64,000 nt of DNA, taken from positions 434,001 through 498,000 of the forward strand of contig NZ_JAGGNR010000008.1 of the NCBI RefSeq assembly GCF_018614975.1. The letters are read 5' to 3'. The notes under the pieces are model-generated. The model was not told the origin of the DNA, did not search any database, and was given only the letters and a program-made list of their open reading frames with translations. Position numbers and translations under genes: made by a program. This stretch comes from Paenibacillus polymyxa (GTDB lineage Bacteria > Bacillota > Bacilli > Paenibacillales > Paenibacillaceae). Shown here one piece after another: positions 34,801 through 42,411 of the stretch. The number at the start of each line of letters is the position of its first letter. The stretch's first letter is position 1.

Positions 34801-35501
34801 GAACTGCCACCCGCAAACTTGTAGCCTATACCCCAAACTGTTTTAATATATTTCGGGTCAGAAGGATTCTGTTCGATCTTCTCTCGTAATCTCCGAACAT
34901 GCACAGTCACCGTTGTTGTATCTCCCTCATAGCTAAAATCCCAAATCTTGCTTAACATCTGGTTACGGGAGAACACCTGACCCGGGTGACTTGCCAGCAA
35001 ATACAACATCTCAAACTCCGTAACTGTCAATTCAATTACCTGTCCGTTGATGTGCACTTCACGCTTTGTAAAATCAATAGTAAGCCCTTCATAACTGATC
35101 GTATATTCAGATGTTGTAACAGGTGAAGCCTGCGCAGTTCGCATTCTCCGCAGGATTGCCTTTACGCGTAAGACAAGTTCTCTCGGACTGAATGGTTTGG
35201 TCAGATAATCATCCGCCCCCATCGTCAGTCCCATCAGACGGTCCTGTTCCTCACCCCGGGCCGTCAGCATTACAATAGGCACATCCTCAGTTTGCCGAAT
35301 CTCGTTGCAGACCTCCCAGCCATTCTTATGTGGCATCATCAGGTCGAGCACAATCAAGCTTGGCGTGTGACTGTGCCACAGCTCTATAGCCTCCAGACCG
35401 TCCTTGGCCGTCACGACAAGATAACCTTCCCGTTCCAGATACCTGCGACAAACGTCGGTAATATTCGTATCATCATCAGCAACCAGTACACATTCATTCA
35501 A
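34797..35501 (-). CDS. OmpR/PhoB-family response regulator
   Basis: A 234-residue regulator if started at TTG 35501, which has GGTGGG 5 bases upstream; ATG 35516 is an alternative in the same frame. The receiver begins VLVADDDTNITDV with the acidic pocket, continues with IVLDLMMPHKNGWEVC (phospho-accepting Asp near residue 48), MLTARGEEQD and DDYLTKPFSPREL. The C-terminal winged helix carries LTVTEFEMLYLLASHPG and TVTVHVRRLREKIEQNP, ending in IKTVWGIGYKF. The kinase gene overlaps its stop. Direct repeats at 11-base phase upstream of the methionine-rich gene (36,149-36,188) are a candidate binding array for it. Confidence 0.93.
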   Translation of the reverse strand: MNECVLVADDDTNITDVCRRYLEREGYLVVTAKDGLEAIELWHSHTPSLIVLDLMMPHKNGWEVCNEIRQTEDVPIVMLTARGEEQDRLMGLTMGADDYLTKPFSPRELVLRVKAILRRMRTAQASPVTTSEYTISYEGLTIDFTKREVHINGQVIELTVTEFEMLYLLASHPGQVFSRNQMLSKIWDFSYEGDTTTVTVHVRRLREKIEQNPSDPKYIKTVWGIGYKFAGGSS

Positions 35502-35578
35502 ACGAACCCACCCCATATTCAAGAAAATACATTTGAGCCAATCATATCATATGGTGATGGCAATGCTTAGCCCGTAAA

Positions 35579-36094
35579 TTACTTCATTCCCATGGCTGGC
35601 ATCATGTATTGTTTAATGACAGACTCAGCCGCATACGAATTCCCTTCATGGATGACAGGCATCGATTTCAAGTTAACTTGCATACCGTCTACCATGATTT
35701 TTTTCGATCCAATCCATAATTTTATTGTTTTTCCCGCAGGCATCATCGTGTCTTCCATCATAATGTCGTCTTTCATCATCTTATCGTCTTTCATCATCAT
35801 GTCATCTTCCATCATTTTGTCATCTTTCATCTTCATGTCGTCTTCCATCATGTTGTCGTCTTTCATCATCTTGTCGTCCATTTTGCCCATATACATCAAA
35901 GTTACAGATCTGTCCTTGCTGTCCCACATAATGCTGTAATCATACATTTTCGCCGCCTGTCTCAATTGAACAAGCTCCATGCCATCCTTTTTAATCGTTT
36001 TCATATCTGCAGCACTTGCCAAGCCAGAAAAGGCCATAGACATCATCAATACCGCTGCTACCATCACTTTTTTGCTCTTATTCATTTTCATCAT
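35579..36094 (-). CDS. Methionine-rich secreted protein with a split copper-amine-oxidase-N-like (stalk) domain
   Basis: Start at ATG 36094, with GGAG 9-10 bases upstream. The 171-residue product has a signal peptide (KKVMVAAVLMMSMAFSGLAS, cleavage AADMK). The first part of a stalk/Cu_amine_oxidN1-like domain follows (GMELVQLRQAAKMYDYSIMW, then SVTLMYMGK), and its second part is at the end (TIKLWIGSKKIMVDGMQVNL through EGNSYAAESVIKQYM). Between them is a 53-residue insert of tandem MMKDD/MMEDD-type units in which 19 residues are methionine. Such inserts can bind copper(I) or act as oxidant sinks. Since the MsrAB, TlpA and CcdA genes lie downstream on the same strand, I favour a sacrificial oxidant scavenger recycled by MsrAB (inference). 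Confidence 0.8.
   Translation of the reverse strand: MMKMNKSKKVMVAAVLMMSMAFSGLASAADMKTIKKDGMELVQLRQAAKMYDYSIMWDSKDRSVTLMYMGKMDDKMMKDDNMMEDDMKMKDDKMMEDDMMMKDDKMMKDDIMMEDTMMPAGKTIKLWIGSKKIMVDGMQVNLKSMPVIHEGNSYAAESVIKQYMMPAMGMK
35735..35895. repeat. Degenerate tandem repeat coding for the Met-rich insert
   Basis: On the plus strand, units resembling gtcatctttcatcat recur with periods of 15-18 bases. They encode the alternating Met-Met/Lys-Asp-Asp and Met-Met-Glu-Asp-Asp units. The repeats are imperfect, as expected of a region that grows and shrinks by slippage. Confidence 0.75.
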
Positions 36095-36148
36095 TCTTAT
36101 CACTCTCCATTATTTTATTTCTTACATGGATTACAATAAGCAAGACAG

Positions 36149-36188
36149 CTTACGATTCTCTAAGCGAAGTATTACGAAACCATTACGA
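36149..36188. promoter_or_regulatory. Direct repeats in 11-base phase, candidate OmpR-type operator
   Basis: CTTACGA at 36,149, ATTACGA at 36,171 and ATTACGA at 36,182 are spaced 22 and 11 bases apart, the phase used by OmpR/PhoB dimers. The phase position 36,160 holds only a weak match. The array lies 55-95 bases upstream of the Met-rich gene start, where an activator would bind. Confidence 0.55.
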
Positions 36189-36193
36189 TATAT

Positions 36194-36208
36194 AACCTGT
36201 ATCAGGTT
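36194..36208. promoter_or_regulatory. Perfect inverted repeat AACCTG-TAT-CAGGTT
   Basis: A 15-base palindrome lies between the direct-repeat array and the mannosidase terminator. It is too short for a terminator and lacks a T-run, so a protein-binding site is possible. No regulator can be assigned. Confidence 0.4.
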
Positions 36209-36212
36209 TCAA

Positions 36213-36257
36213 TAAAAAAACGGTTGAAATCTCTCTTACGAGAGACTCCAACCGTTT
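36213..36257 (-). terminator. Terminator after the beta-mannosidase gene
   Basis: AACGGTTG (36,219-36,226) pairs with CAACCGTT (36,249-36,256), with an extended stem containing G-U pairs, and the minus strand continues with seven T. It lies just past the mannosidase stop. Confidence 0.85.
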
Positions 36258-36260
36258 CTT

Positions 36261-38810
36261 CTAGGTCAAACGAATAAAATCAATCATGGATCGAACCTCG
36301 ATCGGTCCCGGATTTGATATCACATCATTAGACTGCAAACCCTCTCTGGAAGTGAACTGCACCTTCACCGGAATGCCAGGAATCAAGTCGAAGAAGTTAT
36401 CCGAGAAGATACCCTCCACATCCGAAGATAGCCATACCTGTTTAGCAAGCACGTCACTTTCCAGTACCAGATGAACGCCGTTCTCATCCGCTCCCCCGCT
36501 TACATTGATGTTTGCAGGCTGCAGAGCAAGGTCCTTGGACGGTACAAAATAATGTTCCTGTACGATATCCGCCGCACCTTCCTGTTTCAGATCCAGGCGC
36601 AGCAGCGTGTTAGCTGGATCATGGCCTTCAAGCCACTCCGCATTACGTAATGACAGCACTCGATCACCTGTATTAGATGCCAAGGTCACGTCATGTGTTT
36701 CATCACGATGCACCATTCCGTCGAACCCGAGCAAACGAATCTGTAACTGCCCTTTTACAGGTTGTAATTGATCCGAGATAACATATATATCTGTATTATC
36801 TTCCTTGGTTCCGTCTACGGATACGAGCACATCGCTGAAGCTGCGTTTCGCATAATATTGCAAGGCTTTCCAACGACCAAGATAGTCCATGCCTGCCCAT
36901 GAAGCCACCGGCCAGCAGTCATTCATTTGCCAGTAAAGGGTGCCCATGCAAAATGGTTTGCGGCGACGGTGCGCTTCAATGGCTGTCTTCATCGCTTCCG
37001 CTTGAAGCACCTGGCTCATATACAGGAACGAAGGGAAATCCTTAGATTCATGCATGTACATATCCATATACTGTTTGATCAGACGATTGCCTGCCCCATT
37101 CTTCTGATGAGCCAGCATGACTTCCGATTCCAGAGCCAGATCCTCTTCTTCCGCATAAGTCCGAACTGATTTGTACTCCGGGAAAGACTGAAAACCGTAT
37201 TCACTCATGAAACGACCAACATGCACGTTGTAGTTCTCGAACGGTTCTACATTATGCCACACGCCCCAGTAGTGAATATCACCTTCGGAAGTAGACGGAT
37301 GTGCATGCTGCTTCTCATCCCCTGTCAGGGATACAAGAGGTGAGGAAGGCCAGTAATCCACACCTGGAGCATACGCTTCAACCACTTCTGGCAGCAGATC
37401 ATGGAAGATGGCTTCGTAATCGGCCCAGATGCGTTCACGCTGCTCGGCAGTGAAATCCTTTTTCCAACCCCAGCCACCATTCTCAACATAGTGAGCCCAA
37501 GCCGAATCAATCTCGTTGTTCCCACACCAGAGTGCAATACTTGGATGGTTACGCAGACGTTTCACATTATCAATCGCCTCATGTCTCACACTGTTCAGGA
37601 ATGCTTCATCTCCTGGATACATGCTGCAAGCAAACATGAAGTCTTGCCATACCAGGATTCCGTATTCATCACACAGTTCGTAGAACACATCCTGCTCATA
37701 GATTCCGCCACCCCACACGCGCAGCATATTCATATTGGACTCGGCTGCGGATACGATCTCATGACGATAACGTTCATGAGTAATTTCAGTGATGAAGCTA
37801 TCGTTCGGAATGTGATTGGCCCCTTTGGCAAAGACCGCAACCCCGTTTAATTCAAAATAAAAGGATGCTCCCGCTTCATCTTTGTCACGGACCAGGCGAA
37901 TGGAACGAAGCCCCGTCTTCACTGTAGATTCAGCCACAGCTCGCTCACCTTGAAGCACTTCGGCAAAGAAGGTGTACATATGCGGATCACCAAGCCCACG
38001 GCTCCACCACAGTTTCGGTTCATTCATGGAGATTGGAATCTCCACCGTCTGAGCTCCGGGCTGCAGCGATACGGATCTTTCCCATCTCTGACCATCTGCG
38101 CCAATACGAATAATCGTATCTACCGCTTGTGATGTCTCGACTTCCACAACAGCAGTTAATGAAGCTGAGATAGCGCTTACTTCATTTTGCTGGATATACA
38201 CATCATTCATTCGTACCTGTGTCCAACCTTCAAGACGTGCTTCACGCCAGATCCCACTGGTTACAAAACGCGGACCCCAGTCCCAACCATAGTGATACGG
38301 GGCTTTACGTGCAAAAATACTTACTCTCTTGTCGCCAAGTCCGCCAACATCGGACTGATCATTGGATGCAGGTAATGCATATCCGAGCTTCTCCAGCTTA
38401 GGCAGGTCTTCCTGAATTGGTGACCGAAAACGTATTCGGAGAATGTTGCCGTTCCCCTTCAATACAGCCTTTACATCCGCCTTCCATACCCGGAACATAT
38501 TATCTGCTGATAACACATGCACATCATTCACATATACATCCGCATATGTATCCAGACCATCAAACACCAGTTCCAGATGTTCCTGCGAGAACAACGCTTC
38601 AGCAACGTCAAATTCCGTCTGATATTCCCAATCTATCTTATCAATCCATTGTACTTCCTTCTCGTTCGTTCCATAAAAAGGATCTGGAATCTTGCCCAGC
38701 TTCAGCAAATCTGTATGCACACAGCCGGGCACCTGAGCCGGCATCCACTCTTGATCTTCGCAAGCCTTGAACGTCCAATTCTGAAAAACATGTGATGGTA
38801 TTGTGCTCAT
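36261..38810 (-). CDS. Beta-mannosidase, glycoside hydrolase family 2
   Basis: Start at ATG 38810, with GGAGG 5 bases upstream; the ATG at 38822 lies within that site. The 849-residue product is the full length of a GH2 beta-mannosidase. It has an N-terminal sugar-binding domain (WMPAQVPGCVHTDLLKLGKI, DPFYGTNE), immunoglobulin-like domains, and a TIM barrel. The acid/base glutamate lies in LWCGNNEIDSAW near residue 425 and the nucleophile in RFMSEYGFQSFPEY near residue 520; YWQMNDCWP lies near residue 625. There is no signal peptide, so it hydrolyses imported manno-oligosaccharides inside the cell. The divergent arrangement of operators with the upstream LacI gene suggests local repression. 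Confidence 0.93.
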   Translation of the reverse strand: MSTIPSHVFQNWTFKACEDQEWMPAQVPGCVHTDLLKLGKIPDPFYGTNEKEVQWIDKIDWEYQTEFDVAEALFSQEHLELVFDGLDTYADVYVNDVHVLSADNMFRVWKADVKAVLKGNGNILRIRFRSPIQEDLPKLEKLGYALPASNDQSDVGGLGDKRVSIFARKAPYHYGWDWGPRFVTSGIWREARLEGWTQVRMNDVYIQQNEVSAISASLTAVVEVETSQAVDTIIRIGADGQRWERSVSLQPGAQTVEIPISMNEPKLWWSRGLGDPHMYTFFAEVLQGERAVAESTVKTGLRSIRLVRDKDEAGASFYFELNGVAVFAKGANHIPNDSFITEITHERYRHEIVSAAESNMNMLRVWGGGIYEQDVFYELCDEYGILVWQDFMFACSMYPGDEAFLNSVRHEAIDNVKRLRNHPSIALWCGNNEIDSAWAHYVENGGWGWKKDFTAEQRERIWADYEAIFHDLLPEVVEAYAPGVDYWPSSPLVSLTGDEKQHAHPSTSEGDIHYWGVWHNVEPFENYNVHVGRFMSEYGFQSFPEYKSVRTYAEEEDLALESEVMLAHQKNGAGNRLIKQYMDMYMHESKDFPSFLYMSQVLQAEAMKTAIEAHRRRKPFCMGTLYWQMNDCWPVASWAGMDYLGRWKALQYYAKRSFSDVLVSVDGTKEDNTDIYVISDQLQPVKGQLQIRLLGFDGMVHRDETHDVTLASNTGDRVLSLRNAEWLEGHDPANTLLRLDLKQEGAADIVQEHYFVPSKDLALQPANINVSGGADENGVHLVLESDVLAKQVWLSSDVEGIFSDNFFDLIPGIPVKVQFTSREGLQSNDVISNPGPIEVRSMIDFIRLT

Positions 38811-38846
38811 GACAGCCTCCATTGTTGTTAGAGTTGGTAAATATTA

Positions 38847-38866
38847 TTTTGTTAGGTTTTGTTATT
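38847..38866. promoter_or_regulatory. Candidate LacI-family operator upstream of beta-mannosidase
   Basis: TTTTGTTAGGT is followed directly by a second TTTTGTTA, 37 bases before the mannosidase start. The same TTTTGTTAGGT occurs upstream of the LacI gene at 40,046. A shared motif before both genes suggests the neighbouring regulator binds here. Confidence 0.45.
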
Positions 38867-38934
38867 ATAAAAACAAATAACTTACAAAACAAAATTAACA
38901 CGATATGCTTCGTATAGTCAATCTGTTTTGTGAT

Positions 38935-39963
38935 TTATATACTGGCGTTATATTCATCACGAATAATTAATTCCGAATAGATCAGCTTGCGTTCATATGG
39001 TTCATCCAGATGTTTGATCCGCCACAATAGCTGATCTACTGCTCTTGTGCCCAGATTCTCTTTGTTAATATGTACCGAAGCAAGGATGGGTTCATCCGTC
39101 TGCGTATTGTCAAATCCGGTTACTGCACAGCGTTCGGGCACCTGAATGCCTCGGATTCGGAGTGCCTGAATGACAATGACAGCTGTATGTTCATTGGCAC
39201 ACACGAAGACTTCAGGGATATCCTCCAGCTCCATTTCAGCAACGGATCTCCGGATCTGATCATACTCGGGTCCCAGCAAGCCTTCTTGCTGTTCCCCCTC
39301 CAACTGCTTCTCTTCCAGCACCGTACGATATCCAAGCCAGCGTTCTCTAAAACTTGCCGCATCGGGCAGTTGCCCGGCAAACTGGAACCTTCTGTACCCT
39401 TTGCGAGCGAGCATCAGAACCAGTTCTTTCATACATTTCATATTGTCCGTAAAAACCGAGTCTGCGTATATGGCAGGGTCTTCATGATCCACCATGACAA
39501 GCGGAATACGCAGCCTGTAAATCTCCAGCAATACTGATGTCGAGATGGTTCCCACCGTAATGACTCCGCTGATTGCTTCGGGATTAAGGACCGAGAACAT
39601 CCGATCTGAAGAGGGTTCCGTCAGCGTTAAAATATCCATTCCCTTCTCATTCAGTCTCTCAGAAATGCCGTCGAACACAGGCCCCCAATACAAAGATGAG
39701 CGATTCTGAGAACGAATGTTGGGAAACAAAATCAATATAGTGCCTTGGCGCTCCGCTTCTGGCTTCATCTCCGTTGATATCTGTGTCTCCCCCGGATACC
39801 GCTTAGGCTCAGTTCTGAAATACCCGAGCTGCCCCGCTGTTCTGACAATCATCTCGCGTGTATGCTCACTCACACCAGGCTTGCCCGTCAGCGCACGGGA
39901 GACTGCGAATTTGGACACTCCCGCAGCATCCGCAATTTGCTGCATCGTTACTCTTTTGGCCAT
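38935..39963 (-). CDS. LacI-family transcriptional regulator
   Basis: Start at ATG 39963 (MAKRVTMQQIADAAGVSKFA). The 342-residue product opens with the LacI helix-turn-helix, hinge helix (AGQLGYFRT) and then a periplasmic-binding-protein-like sugar domain: ILILFPNIRS, LYWGPVFDGISERL, VITVGTI, MVDHEDPAIYADSVFTDN, and TGFDNTQTDEPILASVHINK near the end. A GGGTGAG site precedes the ATG. It lies upstream of the beta-mannosidase gene in the same orientation, and is probably the repressor of it. The effector, perhaps mannobiose or a related sugar, is inference. Confidence 0.9.
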   Translation of the reverse strand: MAKRVTMQQIADAAGVSKFAVSRALTGKPGVSEHTREMIVRTAGQLGYFRTEPKRYPGETQISTEMKPEAERQGTILILFPNIRSQNRSSLYWGPVFDGISERLNEKGMDILTLTEPSSDRMFSVLNPEAISGVITVGTISTSVLLEIYRLRIPLVMVDHEDPAIYADSVFTDNMKCMKELVLMLARKGYRRFQFAGQLPDAASFRERWLGYRTVLEEKQLEGEQQEGLLGPEYDQIRRSVAEMELEDIPEVFVCANEHTAVIVIQALRIRGIQVPERCAVTGFDNTQTDEPILASVHINKENLGTRAVDQLLWRIKHLDEPYERKLIYSELIIRDEYNASI

Positions 39964-40045
39964 CCTACTCACCCGTTTTCCTAATTTTCCATTTAGTGTA
40001 GCACAAAAAAACAAAAATCAACAAAACAAGGTTATGTTAATCCGT

Positions 40046-40056
40046 TTTTGTTAGGT
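40046..40056. promoter_or_regulatory. Candidate operator, second copy of TTTTGTTAGGT
   Basis: Identical to 38,847-38,857 and located 83 bases before the LacI gene start, consistent with autoregulation. Confidence 0.4.
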
Positions 40057-40091
40057 AGCTGATTATCTGTTAAACAAGTGTTCCACATAAC

Positions 40092-40135
40092 AAAAAAGAT
40101 CCCCTCTCCACCTTCCATAGAAGATGACGAAAGGA
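40092..40135 (-). terminator. Terminator after the EamA transporter gene
   Basis: A 16-position stem between 40,100-40,115 and 40,120-40,135, with several G-U pairs and a four-base loop, is followed by six T on the minus strand. It lies 15 bases after the transporter stop. Confidence 0.7.
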
Positions 40136-40149
40136 CCATTGTGCCCTAA

Positions 40150-41097
40150 TTATATGCCCGGTGCTCCCTGATCGCTGAGTTCCGGCTGGAGCGCTTGACG
40201 TTTTGTGCGCCAGAAGATCGGCTGTGGAAGTTTGATCTCTGTGATCAGAACACCAACCAACATCAAAGCTGCTCCCGCATACCCTTGCAACGTTAGCGAT
40301 TCCCCTTGAAAGGTAAATGCAAAGGCTGCTGCAAACAGTGGTTCGAGTGAAAAGATCAGACTTGTTCTCGTGGGAGTAGCATGGCGCTGTGCGAGTGTCT
40401 GCAGAATATATCCCAATCCGCTACACAATACACCTAACCCGAGAATGGCTGCCCAGGATTCAGGCGTATTGGGCATACGTGGCGTCTCCAGCATGAATGT
40501 AGCTGCAATTCCCCACATCGCTGCAACACCCAACTGAACTGTCCCCAATGTTAATGGATCATGCTTCGGTGTGAACTTGCCAGCAATCATTATATAGATG
40601 GCATACACAAGTGCTGCTAGTATGCACAGAATATCTCCCGTGTGCAGACTAAGCTGATGTTGAAGCGTCAGCAAGCCAAGCCCGGTAACTGCAACCAGGA
40701 TACTGAGCGTCAATCGTTTGTCTGGCATACGACGATGCTGGATGGTCGTCAGGATCGGTACAAAAATAACGGCCAAACTGATCAGGAATCCCGCTTGGGA
40801 TGTCGTTGTTCGTTGCACACCATATGTGATGAATACAAATGCAGCGAATAATGCTGTCCCCATAATCGCTCCTGCCACAAGTGTTCTGCGATCCATCTTA
40901 AACAACCGCCGATGAAAAAGAAGTCCTGCCGCAATAAAGGCAATTCCAAAACGAAATGCGACCAGATTCAATTCTTGCATGGACTCCAGACCCGATTTCA
41001 TAAACAGATAGGATGATCCCCATATAACCGTTGCGAGCAGCATCTGTATGTCCGCTCTTCTTGTTGTCTGACCTTGATTAACCTGTACACCATTCAT
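40150..41097 (-). CDS. EamA/DMT-superfamily membrane transporter
   Basis: A 315-residue protein with ten predicted membrane spans formed by two EamA repeats: LLATVIWGSSYLFMKSGLES at residues ~20-40 and a second copy starting at ILCILAALVYAIYIMI. Conserved WGSSY and the small-residue-rich helices are typical of drug/metabolite exporters. AAGG lies about 10 bases before the ATG. It is divergent from a LysR gene 165 bases away, the usual arrangement for a LysR-regulated exporter. Substrate is unknown; amino acids, purine nucleosides or sugars are exported by relatives. Confidence 0.88.
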   Translation of the reverse strand: MNGVQVNQGQTTRRADIQMLLATVIWGSSYLFMKSGLESMQELNLVAFRFGIAFIAAGLLFHRRLFKMDRRTLVAGAIMGTALFAAFVFITYGVQRTTTSQAGFLISLAVIFVPILTTIQHRRMPDKRLTLSILVAVTGLGLLTLQHQLSLHTGDILCILAALVYAIYIMIAGKFTPKHDPLTLGTVQLGVAAMWGIAATFMLETPRMPNTPESWAAILGLGVLCSGLGYILQTLAQRHATPTRTSLIFSLEPLFAAAFAFTFQGESLTLQGYAGAALMLVGVLITEIKLPQPIFWRTKRQALQPELSDQGAPGI

Positions 41098-41152
41098 CTT
41101 GCTTCAACCTTCATTCTATGTATTCTGATCTGTGTGATCGCGCGTTAAACTA

Positions 41153-41168
41153 ACTTGCCTTGGCAAGT
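41153..41168. promoter_or_regulatory. Perfect inverted repeat ACTTGCC-TT-GGCAAGT
   Basis: A 7-2-7 palindrome in the region between the divergent EamA and LysR genes. It is a good candidate operator for the LysR protein or for another regulator. Confidence 0.5.
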
Positions 41169-41184
41169 ATAAACGATCTCTTTG

Positions 41185-41210
41185 CATTATAAAAATGAAT
41201 ATTTATAATG
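41185..41210. promoter_or_regulatory. AT-rich inverted repeat CATTATAAA...TTTATAATG
   Basis: Nine-base perfect arms lie 8 bases apart, 53-78 bases before the LysR start. The AT-rich arms with a T-N11-A type core fit LysR-family recognition sites and also overlap possible -10 elements. Confidence 0.5.
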
Positions 41211-41262
41211 GATTATATGAAACAAACTCATCTATTAAATGAGGGAAGGAACGGAACCTTTC

Positions 41263-42138
41263 ATGTCATTGATCAAATACGAAATATTAAATACCATTGT
41301 GGAATATGGCAGTCTCACCAAAGCAGCAGAAGCGCTGAATATCACCCAATCCGCCGTCAGCCATGCCATCGCAAGTCTGGAGACAGAATGTGGTTTTTCA
41401 CTGCTCCATCGCGGCCGCTCCGGTGTACGGGTTACCGCTGAAGGCGAACGTATTCTGGGATACACCCGTGAGATTCTGCGCTGGACGGAACTGATGAATC
41501 AGGAGATCTCTCTCATTCGCGGCGCGGAGATTGGTACTGTGCGTATCGGTACGTTCGCAAGTGTCTCCACACAGTGGTTGCCTGGCATCCTGAAACAATT
41601 TCGCCTGCGTCATCCAGGAATTGAAATCAAGCTGTGGGAGGGCGATTATGCTGAGATTGAGGGCTGGCTGGCTGGAGGTGCCATCGATCTCGGATTTCTG
41701 TCCCTCGGCGATTCATCACCTTTTGAGACGATCCCATTACAAAAAGACAGGATGATGTGCATCCTGCCTCTGGATCATCCTCTCACCTCAGAGGAATCTG
41801 TTTCGTTTGATATTCTGCTGGAGCAACCCTTTATTCTGCCCAAGTGGGGCGGAGATAACGAGATTGAACGACTGATCCGTCAGCATGCAGCCAAGCTTAA
41901 TGTCGTCTATGAAGTCGCCGAAGATCAAGCCATCATGGCGATGGTACGTAATGGCCTCGGTATCAGCCTGCTTCCGGAAATGGTACTTCAAAATCATACC
42001 GATTCACTCGCGCTCGTGCCACTCTCTGGAGATCCTTATCGTACGATTGGCATGGCCTGCCCGTCTTTGGGCAATCTATCGCCCGCTACGCGACGGTTCA
42101 TTGAAGAAGTGCAACAGTGGCTCGGCCTGGCCATGTAA
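41263..42138 (+). CDS. LysR-family transcriptional regulator
   Basis: Start at ATG 41263 (MSLIKYEILN), with GGAAC/AGGAACGG upstream; ATG 41239 has no site. The 291-residue product starts with a winged helix-turn-helix (GSLTKAAEALNITQSAVSHAI, EECGFSLLHRG) and continues with a LysR substrate-binding domain (IGTVRIGTFASVSTQWLPGI, AIDLGFLSL, ILPLDHPL, and the QAIMAMVRNGLGISLLPEMV segment). The variant is of the CysB-like type. It is divergent from the EamA exporter and probably activates that gene when a ligand is present. Confidence 0.92.
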   Translation: MSLIKYEILNTIVEYGSLTKAAEALNITQSAVSHAIASLETECGFSLLHRGRSGVRVTAEGERILGYTREILRWTELMNQEISLIRGAEIGTVRIGTFASVSTQWLPGILKQFRLRHPGIEIKLWEGDYAEIEGWLAGGAIDLGFLSLGDSSPFETIPLQKDRMMCILPLDHPLTSEESVSFDILLEQPFILPKWGGDNEIERLIRQHAAKLNVVYEVAEDQAIMAMVRNGLGISLLPEMVLQNHTDSLALVPLSGDPYRTIGMACPSLGNLSPATRRFIEEVQQWLGLAM

Positions 42139-42183
42139 GTAAATTTGGAGAACTCACTACCTTTTTCGGTATGATCCTTTCAT

Positions 42184-42381
42184 CTATCCGTTACTCACAA
42201 ATTGGATAACACCAAGAGTCAGCAGCAGTACAAATATAACCGCAATCGTGATGCCAAAACCAATTAGGAAGCGCACACCAAGTGAGCGTTTGTTCTGCTG
42301 GCTACCTCCCAGGTTATCCAGCTTTTTCTCAAGTTGATCCAACCTTTCATTCACTTGTTTCAGATCTTGATTGGAGTTCAT
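42184..42381 (-). CDS. Small coiled-coil membrane protein
   Basis: A 65-residue protein. ATG 42381 is preceded by GGGAG with 8-base spacing. The first half (DLKQVNERLDQLEKKLDNLG) has leucine-rich heptads typical of a coiled coil. The second half has one membrane span (FLIGFGITIAVIFVLLLTLG). It has no recognisable family but the design is common among small Bacillales membrane proteins. It lies 30 bases after the TPR gene on the same strand and may be co-transcribed. Confidence 0.7.
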   Translation of the reverse strand: MNSNQDLKQVNERLDQLEKKLDNLGGSQQNKRSLGVRFLIGFGITIAVIFVLLLTLGVIQFVSNG

Positions 42382-42411
42382 TCATCCATCTCCCTGTTCT
42401 GTGTATTCGAT

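Noticed and set aside
35735..35895. Tandem repeats resembling a CRISPR array or microsatellite
   Set aside because: Units are 15-18 bases, imperfect, without spacers, and translate to the Met-rich insert; this is coding repeat, not CRISPR.
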